Part shown: one piece after another, positions 1 to 8,900 of the stretch
Layout of the letters: every line of letters begins with the position of its first letter
Numbering within the stretch: the first letter of the stretch is position 1
Assembly: GCA_039621445.1 (NCBI GenBank)
Contig: CP154955.1
Location: forward strand, 41,672,426-41,736,425
Source of the DNA: Euglena gracilis
Lineage: Eukaryota; Euglenida; Euglenophyceae; Euglenales
Reading direction: 5' to 3'
Length of the DNA stretch: 64,000 bases
Translations under genes and position numbers: made by a program
Notes under the pieces: generated by a model
The model's database searches: none
What the model was told of the DNA's origin: nothing
The model's input: only the letters and a program-made list of their open reading frames with translations

Positions 1-650
1 GCCACAGAAACAAGCTTCGCTCGGCAGTGCAGCCGTCACGTCATGCTGGCCATTTTGCCAGCCACCACATCAGCTGCTGCAGTGCCCACGAAGCAGCAGC
101 TCCAGTCGATGACACACAGCACACTCCACCGCGGTCTCCACCGTTAGGGCGTTCCGCAGCCGCTGTGCTCCCCCACCACAGCGTTGGTCCCCGCCTCTGT
201 ACTCACCGCAGCGGCAGCAAGAATCACATCACCCATTTTGCGCAGCCCAAGGCTGCAGCAGTGCCCCTCGCCGTAGCATCTGCAACCACAGTACCACTTT
301 TCCCACCGCAACAGCAGCCTCCAGCCACCGCTGTAACCTCTCTGACAGCAGTGCCCACCGCACTACAGCAACAGCTGCCGCAGCACCAGCCACCGCCGCA
401 GCGCCTGCTGGGCAGAGGCGACCACCGCTCAACCGCTGGGCACCGGCCACTGCAGCACCCCAGCATAGCCACAGCTCCAGCCACCGCGTCAGCCCCCCAC
501 AGTGGACGACCACCGCAGCCCCCGCCTCCACCACCGCCACCAACCGTTTGCGGCAGTGCCAGCCGCCGCCACAGCATTGCCTGCCGCGGTCGCCGCAGTG
601 CCTTGCGCAGAGACAGCCACCACCGCTGGCTCCACCAGCTCCGTGAGAGA
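1..650. repeat. degenerate GCAGTGCC / CCACCGC low-complexity tract
   Basis: The stretch is built from imperfect copies of GCAGTGCC, CAGCCACCGC and CCACAGC. Both strands stay open for more than 140 codons, but the predicted peptides are only Ala/Pro/His/Gln or Trp/Gly/Val-rich composition. I see no domain and no convincing splice structure, so I treat the open frames as a by-product of the repeat. Confidence 0.5.
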
Positions 651-939
651 GTCAGGGTGGTCCATATCAAGCTGTTTTTTTTTAAAAAAAACCCTTGAAA
701 AGGACCGCCTCAGGACCAAGGGCTGGCTAAGAGCCAGACCCAGAACTGAACGTGTTCAAAAAACAACAACAACACATTTGAAGGTTTGGCTGGTGCAGTG
801 CTAGTCAAAAACATCCAGATATCGTCACCCCCTGAGGTCGACCTGTTTTGCCGGTGGGGGGGGGGTGGATTTTGCATTGCAGGTGCTGGGACAGTAGTTT
901 TCTCCCCATTTTCCTGCTTAAAGACTGCCCTGGACAATG

Positions 940-1380
940 TAGCCCGCTCGCAATGCTGGCGGAGGGAGCGCAGCGTTGCCAGCCGCCGCTGCCCGTCGAC
1001 TCGTCAGCCGCTGCAATGGACCGGCAATATGCCCAGCTGCCCTCACCTCCACAGCTTTGCCAGAACTTGCAGCATCGCAGTGCCGATAGCCACCACTGCG
1101 GACCCTGTTACCGTCAAGGCTGTACCAGTCACCACCTCACAGCACACACCACTGCAGCAGCTGCTCCATGTCAGCCATTGTGACTTCAGTGCCACTCGTT
1201 TCCGCAGTGCCACTGAACCGCCAGGCATTGCTGTAGTGCTAGCCACCGCCACAGCCACCTCTATGCAGGCAGCTGCCTTGGAGCAAGTCACTGCCCGTGC
1301 CAGTTCTGCGGCAGGCACAAGGCGCTGCTGCGGCAGTGCCTGCCACCGCCACAGCCTTCAACTGCCACAGCGTCTTCTAA
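940..1380. repeat. second GCAGTGCC-type degenerate tract
   Basis: Same GCAGTGCC / CCGCCACAGCC vocabulary as the tract at the left edge, separated from it by about 300 bases of AT-richer DNA. Open frames on both strands have no recognisable protein features. Confidence 0.45.
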
Positions 1381-2325
1381 TCCATCCCTCCCCCGGGGCA
1401 ACCAAACCACCCAGTTATTAATTTGTTTTGGACCCTGTGTTCGTAGCAGCTCTATCTGCTAGGCGAGACCTTTTTTCCCTCCATCTTTGTGAACATCTCA
1501 AACCTCACCCCGCCATGCAGCCAGTCTCCCTGCCCAATATGCGCCAAAATTTTTTTTGAGGCAGTTGACATCTGCCACAGCCGTTTCTGCTCTACCAAAG
1601 TAATTTCCAGTCCGCCACAGCAGTTGCATGGTGCACTTTTTTTTTGAAATCATTTTTCCACTTTCCGCACGAAGAACTAGAACAAGGCTGAGTGCAGACC
1701 AGTTTGATTTGGGCAACTCCTATCTCTATCCCATTTGTATACAAAAAAAATTGCCTAGTTCCCTGTTTGTTTCTGCAGAGTTTTTTTTTCTTTTTCCACC
1801 CTGCCCGATGAAAAGAACCATAGAACAATCTGACTGGCATTATTTATAACTGCCGCCGAGTTTCAAATGGAGTTTGCCAGCCCCCCCCCCCCCGGGCATA
1901 TTTTGAGAATTAACACATATTTGAGAATTAACACCCACCTCTGTTTGTTGGGCGTACAAATTTTTCGTGCAAACCGTTTCCCAACCGTTTCCCCCCCTTT
2001 TTCGCTGGAAGTTCAGTAGGTTGAGAAATCACACATTAGTACTCTGCCACGTACCGATGATAGACCCCAACCAGATGTTTTCTAAATGATGCACCTCACC
2101 ATGCTTGTTATTTGGGTGGTCTTGACCGGGGTTCCAGTTGTTTGTTTGGGGATTGTACAAATTATAAGATCATTGATGAGCACTCTGGCGAGGTGTGAAA
2201 GGCCTCAGAAATGGAGCAGCACTGTAGCTTTTGTACCCCAATATGTGGTTCACTGCTTTAAGTTCCACCCTCATCCTAGAAGTTTGTCTTATTCCAGCAG
2301 GGGACGGTGTCTCATTGCCAGATTG

Positions 2326-2530
2326 TTATCCGCCACAGCGCATCCGCCATCATACGCACATCCCCACCCATGCCAGCCACCACCCGCAGTCAGCAACCGT
2401 CGTCACTCACCGCTTCGTTGCGGACCACCACCGCTCAGTGAGCTGCCCCCTGTAACGCAACTGCGCCGGTACCATTGCAGTCAACTCCTCAGCCAGTTGG
2501 CCCAATAGCCTGCCGCCACGCCCCAGCATG
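2326..2530. repeat. third short GCAGTGCC-type tract
   Basis: A shorter copy of the same CCGCCACAGC / CAGCCACC vocabulary. The DNA from about 2,540 to 4,150 holds scattered homopolymer runs (G10 near 3,938, T10 near 3,684) and no gene I can support. Confidence 0.35.
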
Positions 2531-4159
2531 GCCACCAGCCAAACAAGTTACCTCCGCATATGCCTTCTGCTGCTATGAGAATTGGGTACAAATTACACCA
2601 CAGCTTTCAAATCAAATGGTTTCAAAAGTTTGTGCAGGGAAAAAGGAGGTTCATCTGGCGGAACATTCAAAATTTTCCAAATCTGGGCGAATTCTTATTC
2701 GATTTTGCCTTGCCGGATTGTCCAAAATGGGGATGTCAGGTTGTTGATTCTCGCAATCTGCTCTTTTGGTGGGCTGCATCTTGCAATGCAGCCGCTTGAT
2801 TTGTCGCCACCTAGTGCTGCCAGTGCTGCCCTCAGCTCAGCCCTGAACTGAAGCTGTGCCACACCAGCAAGGAGCTACACCAGCTGCTGTGACCTCTTAC
2901 GATGCAAAGGTGATACATCCCTTGACAACTAATTATCTCCTTGCTTCCTAGAAAATTTTCTGTCTACCAGCCGGTTTTCCGAAAAATGTCTAACCACTCT
3001 CTGCTCTGGGAGGTCTCTTCTTGCCACCGCTTGCAGATGTTGCCAGCCATCCCGTCCAAATCCCCAAGCCTGCCCAATTTGATTTGAGCAGGAGTCCCGG
3101 GTGCATGCGAGCGGTGGCACCTCCAGGCCAAGATGAACCTCTCGCGAATCCTGCTGGGTGATTGGCCGACAGACCCCGCAACGCAGTTGCCGTAGACACA
3201 AAATCTGCAGCTGGCGTCATTAATGGATGGAGAAACAGGTGAGAGTAAGCGGAAAGATTCAACCTCCTGTGCGAAAATATGGACATGGTTTTTGGCCATT
3301 GTGGCTGGGTTGTGGGCAGTATGGTGGGGTTGTGGCTGCTGCAGCCGCTCTGGCACGGCTGCACTGAGCAGTAAGAGGTTGCGGAAACCCAAAGCGCCAG
3401 GGAGGGTGGTTGTTTGTGGGCTGGGTGGCAGCACTAGGAACGGGGATTGCTGGTAGTCGTGATGGGTAAACGACTGCACAGCATTGGGCCAAGGCTGCGT
3501 TACTCCTGTATTGTGGAATGTGCGTGCAGAAGCAGTCAGGGGGGGGGGTTGAAAATCAAGTTAAAAGTGCTGGATTTGCACAAACAGGTTTGTGGTTAGG
3601 CCCTGAAATGAGAGAGCTGCGTCTCAACGGGTTTGCACCGGGAGACGTTAAACTGCTGCTGGGGGAATGGGTGCTTGATTCTTTTTTTTTTTGCCCATGC
3701 AACAGGCTGCTCCTTGTCCACCGAAGCAAGGTCGGAAAAAACCAGCGACATTTACTGACTGATTCATTAGACAACTCAGAACTTTTTCTCCAAACTGTAT
3801 AACGTCAGTGCCAATGGGGTGACAGATCTCCAGGCGGTTAGCGGGCAAAGCAGGCAACTGTGTGGGAGATGCTGGTTTTGATGCGAAGGGGGTGGGGGTC
3901 CTCGGTGGCGATGGCTGTGGGCGGTGGCATCCTTGCAGGGGGGGGGGGGCATCTTATGCAAGGTAGTTGTGCTGCAGTGCGGTGGGACGATTTTGTGCAC
4001 CAGCCCACTGCCAGGCCAGCACCAATGCCCAAGAAGGTAACAAAATACATGCATGATTGAGCCAACAAGGGCTGGCACCACGCTCTGTGGATTTGGTTTT
4101 TTTCTCCTCAGGAACAATAATATAATATATTTCAGCTCAAAATCCCAAAATTAACTCTT

Positions 4160-4690
4160 TTGTGGACGTACGCCACAAGCACTGTCTGCTCCACATCATG
4201 GTCCACCAGGTTGTCCTCCGACTTTTCGGGTTTCGGACTCCATCGCCAGTTCTTCAATGCGATGGGGAAGGGACTCGGTCCGCACCCGGACACCGCGCGA
4301 GTGTGTGGGATGGGATGCTGGAGGTGGCGGACTGGCGGGGAACGTTAGGTGCAACGATACATCCACCCCCTCTCGGACCCGGTGTGCCTGTGGCGCGAGA
4401 AGGCGGCGTGGTGCTGCTCGACATGTGGGTTCTGGAGACCGGCGGAGTAGAGAAGGGGTTTGTCCACACCGCTCCTCTGTCGGTGCTGAAGTGGGTGTCG
4501 TCGGCGCGGAGCGTATTGCTTCTTTACGCCCGTCGTGGGGGACGAGGGCCTGCCCCTGCTGTGCGATGGAGCGGGAGGACGAGAAGCCCTTTTTGGTTAT
4601 GGGGGCAGAGACGGGGCAGTGCTGGAGCTGAAGCGCCCGTGCAGATGCAGTCTAGGCTGCACCGCCGGCAGGGGATTCATTGATATACCC
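4160..4690 (+). other. GC-rich open stretch of unknown status
   Basis: About 520 bases are open in two plus frames (one of 173 codons from 4,162) with exon-like GC content, standing out from the repeat DNA around it. Neither frame gives a family I recognise. It lies about 1.2 kb upstream of the first decarboxylase exon found, so it could hold an upstream exon of that gene, but no SPADG-type motif expected for the N-terminal part is visible. It could also be a decayed gene fragment. Confidence 0.25.
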
Positions 4691-5139
4691 ATAAAATACT
4701 CTATCTCACCAATATTTACCCTCCCCAAAATATGTGCAACTTTCCTGTTCTATGCTGTCTCGTACAGCGGTCCGGTGTCACTCCAGAGTCACATTAGCAA
4801 TAGATGGCCATACCACGCTGCAGCCTCAATATGTGTCTGCACGCTACAGTGTCATACCCCGCTCTGCATGTTGGCTTTTCCCTATTTTTATTCTTTAGTC
4901 TTAGTTTTCATGTTACTCTTTGTTGGTTCCTCAATTCTGTTTAGAGCTCTACCCTCAGGACCACCTCCCCTCCACCCATCCTTAGTGAAAGTGCAACAGC
5001 ATTGCCTCTTGTGTTTCTCTTCCCTCTGCTCCTCTTCTTGCTCCATTCCCGGGCCTCGGGTCCGCCCCGCGGCGGCAGTCAAGGCTGCGGCATTGGCTGC
5101 TGACCGCGGGCGTTGCGTGCGAGGCATACCAAATCCAAA

Positions 5140-5740
5140 TCCAAATCCCCTAGATGTTGGGAGGGGAGTTGGGGTCCGAACCCCCCACCCCCCCCTCCTT
5201 GACAGGTGCCAAAAACATCAGAAAATTTTCTTCCGGCGCTGCGCACTGGAAAATGAGCAAAAACACCCCTTTTGCTGACTTTTGGACATATTGCCTATTC
5301 TTTGATGTGGTGGTGTTTTCCCCCCAAAAAAATGTTCAAAAAAATTCAAAAAATGAGCTTTTTTGGATCGATTTTCAAAGAAAAATCAGGTATTTTTGAC
5401 CGATTTCGACCCGATTTCCGGCCCTTTGCCCGTCCATGAAATCGAAAAATTTTCTGCCCCCCCTCAGTTTTGAGGTAGGGGAGGGGGTCCGACCCACCCC
5501 CCCCCCTCCGTGTCGGGAGGGGGGGTCCGACCCACCCCCCCCCCTCAAGGCTTCCCATCCATCCCTGGTCCTCCCCACCCCAACAAAGACTTCTGTATTT
5601 CTGGGGCCAATTTTTAGGTCAAAGTTTTCCTTCGGCGCCCTTGGCGCCGAAAGCTGAGGTGGGTGGGGGCCGAACCCCCCCCCACCTCCCGGGTGGTGGT
5701 CCGACCCCCCCACCAGGCCTTCCCATGCAGCCCTGCCCGG
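5140..5740. mobile_element. cluster of family-E inverted-repeat element sequence
   Basis: Alternating C-runs and G-runs carry the family-E vocabulary: TTTTTAGGTCAAAGTTTTCC followed by TCGGCGCC, then an ending of the form CCAGGCCTTCCC...CAGCCCTG near 5,715-5,738. A related partial end (AAGGCTTCCCATCCATCCCTGG) lies near 5,548-5,572, suggesting two overlapping or nested copies. Clear target duplications were not found. Confidence 0.5.
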
Positions 5741-5867
5741 GTCCCTACCATCCCACCGTAAATGTGTGCTGGCGTGTTGGGGGTCACCTCACTCCCCCTG
5801 CCCCCCCCCCCTGCTTCCGGGTGTTGCCTGCTGGGAGGTCCCCCTGCCTGATCTCGGCTGTTCGAAG

Positions 5868-5944
5868 CCATGGCCTGCCGGGGACTACCACCGCTTCCAC
5901 TCGCCAGCCCGCTGGCGGGTGGAGTCCTGTCGACACATCGTGGG
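5868..5944 (+). CDS. PSD: PSD exon with DYHRFHSP motif
   Basis: The exon encodes PWPAGDYHRFHSPARWRVES followed by CRHIVG, matching the 'APGDYHRFHSP..W.V..RRH.PG' block of the family. The His residues of YHRFH are in the catalytic centre. The donor is GG|GTGTGC in phase 2. The start after GAAG is the likeliest acceptor but is less certain. Confidence 0.85.
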
Positions 5945-8900
5945 GTGTGCTGAACCATGTGATTTGATGCGATAATACGGCAGTACTGCTGTTGTTTTGC
6001 TGTTAATCTGCCCCCCCCCCCATCAAGGAGGAAGTGAGGTGTCTTGTGCTTTGAGCCAGGAGATGCCAATCCCTGCAAATACCGCCACTCTCCTTGAGCC
6101 TCTGAAGTCCTGATCATTTTCTTCCCTCCAGAGCTTCGTTTTAGGGGGATGTTGGATGCTCAGCTTTTGTTCTCAATGCACCTGAAATTCCTCAAAGTAT
6201 ATTTTTAGCACATTTTGTGGCAAGTCTCGGGGGCAGGCTGTATTTTAGTCGGGTTCTGACCCCACCCCAGGTTGGGGTGCCTGCCTGGGCAGGCACTCCA
6301 AGGCACTCCTGATCCGACCCCCCCCCCGGAGGCACACGACCAAAAGTGCCCTAGCACAGACCCCGGCACCGAAGGCGCCGGGGACCAAAAATGGCCTATT
6401 TTCAAAGGAATGTGCCAGGCGCAGGCCGAAATCCGACCCCCCGGGGGGGGGGGGTAGTGCCTGCCTGGGCAGGCACCCCAAAGCCCTCTGAACCCCCCTC
6501 CCCCACCCGGGGTTGGTAAAAAAAACACTCAGCCAGCTCGGGGGGAAAGTTTTTTAGGACAGTCTCTTTGCTTCTGGCCTGAATCCAAGGTTTCATGAAC
6601 AGTTTTTATAGTAGTGAACCGCCCGACTTAGGATCATTGTCCGGTTTCCCAAGTCCAAAACGTATTCTGTCTCATTTTCTGCCCTGCCCCAGCCAATTGT
6701 ACAGCGTCCACCCGAAGGTTTTGCAGTGGCTGCCAACGCTCTTGACACTGAATGAGCGCTGCATCTTAAGTGGTTTGTTCCCCGCCCTGTTCCCATCACC
6801 ACAGGAAAGAAAATGCGATCAAATTTCCATTCAAGAGGACAGAAGCCCCATCTTTTTTAAAAAACAGCTATGGGCAAACTGGGGATTGTTTGGGGATAAT
6901 TCAACGTTGGACGTTGCCCTTGGATCAACCTTGGGGAGGAAACCCTGTGGATCTCACTTGTCCGGCAAGCCGGCACAACCACTTACAAGGAAGAGAGGGC
7001 CAAGGGTCTGGGGGGGAGTACTGTGAAGGGTGGAGGCTTGCGTTTTCTGTGTTGACTCGCGAAGAGAAAGGGGGAAAGAGGGCTGGGCCACACCCACACC
7101 CCGACACAAAATTCAGGGACACGCTCAGGGTGCCCGTCGGTTGAGACGTTTGGGCATGCAAATTTGGCCCCTCTAAAGTTGGCCTTTGGCCTTAACTTGC
7201 AATATTTTAAGGCGTTTTGGCCTATTTTGTGGTTTGTCCTCCGCAATTCTTATCATGCCCGGGGGGTTTACACCCCCCCCCCCTGGGCACTTGAGGTCGG
7301 GGGCCAACCTCAAGGGGCCAAGTTTGCATGATAAGAATTGCGGTGGGCCAAGTGCAACACAGGCCAAAAAGCCTAAAAGTGGAGGGCCAAGGTCACAAGG
7401 TAAATCCAAAGGCCAACTTGGGGGACCAAGTTTGTATGTAAGGGAGGAGGGCGGGCCAAATTCCCCCCCCCCCACCGCCGAAGCGGTCCGCTGCAAACGC
7501 GCCCCCAATTTTGATGATTTTGAAAATTCTGACTCCGATAAATGTGATCCTGAAGACAATCAACGTCACCAGACAGGTGAAGCGTACTCCCCCGGAGGCC
7601 GCCAGAGGCGTCGGTGAGTGAGAAGGCGAAAAGCGCACTCGCACATCAATTTTGGGAGGGGGTTCGCCGTGCAACTCCACAGCTGTCATCTGTGCATTCC
7701 CATCCCACGCACAGCAACATGGACGGACGATGGTGTGGCATTTTACATTGTTCATTTTGGGGTGTAATTTGTGTAAACCATCCCCTGGTGCACTCATTGT
7801 GCGGGGCGTTGGCAAGGTGGACAGCTGCATTTTGGTGCCGTTGGGATCAGGAAAGTCTCCGATAAAACAGCTTCATTCCTTTGTTCTCCCTCCTGCCTTG
7901 AACTTTTCAAAATTCATCAGAATGAGGTTCAGAGATTTTTGAAAACTGAGAGTTGAGAGAGTATTCAGAAAGCCAGTAAACGACACGTTGCCATTTCATG
8001 CGCTTGCGATCGGCAAGTCACGGGGCAGAAGAGGGGGCAAATGATATCCACAAAAATATTTCCCGTTGACCCCACATTTTCACACAATTTTTACACAATT
8101 TTTCCTCACACATGAATGAAAATGGAAATGGAAGACGCAAGTCGTCCCGGCCATTCCTCAAATGGTTCACAAGGCAGCTGACACAAGCAGTCCCTTTTGC
8201 TGTGTTTGCTTGAGGTTTTCCCCAATTTTGGAAAAGTTTGCCGTTTTTGCATTTTTTTGGATTTGCAATTTTCTCTGTTTCCCCTGCCACTCGGAAATTT
8301 TGGAAATTCTGCATTATTTGACCAGTTATTTTTGTGGGACCAAATTTTTTTTGTCAGAATTTTGTTATTGTAGTTTTTTTTGGCCAAATTTGCCAAAATT
8401 GCAAGAATCACAATTTTGTATTTTTTTTTGAAAAAATGGGAATGATGGTGTAATGAAAGTTCAATGCTGAAAACGGTCCTTGGAGGTGAAATTTTCCGTG
8501 TCCCCTCCAGCGCATGTGTACACCCCCAACATCAATTTCCCTGCAATACACCGCAATTTTCCTGCAATTTATTTGCGATATCAATATCGGTTATTTGTGA
8601 TATTTCCTTCCGATGTCAACAACCCCATTGCACGAGGGCTAATTGAACCTTCCCCCTAAATATGACACCTGTCCGGGGTCCGACTTCGCGATCCGAGCTG
8701 TAACCCCCCCTCCCTGACAACTCCAAAGGAGGGGATTCTTGGATTGTTGTGACCTTCATGAGCAAGCAATCAAAGAAATCAATTGCTGAAACGCTGTGTC
8801 TCAGTCTGTGACGCCTCACTTGACAGTGACCAAGGTTTGTTTTATTTTGAATGCTTCTGGCTTCGCAAAGATGGGCACACAAATGTGGTGCTCGTTTTTT

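Noticed and set aside
24-800. 220-codon plus frame and 148-codon minus frame at the left edge
   Set aside because: Composition reflects the degenerate GCAGTGCC/CCACCGC repeat; no domain, start context or splice structure.
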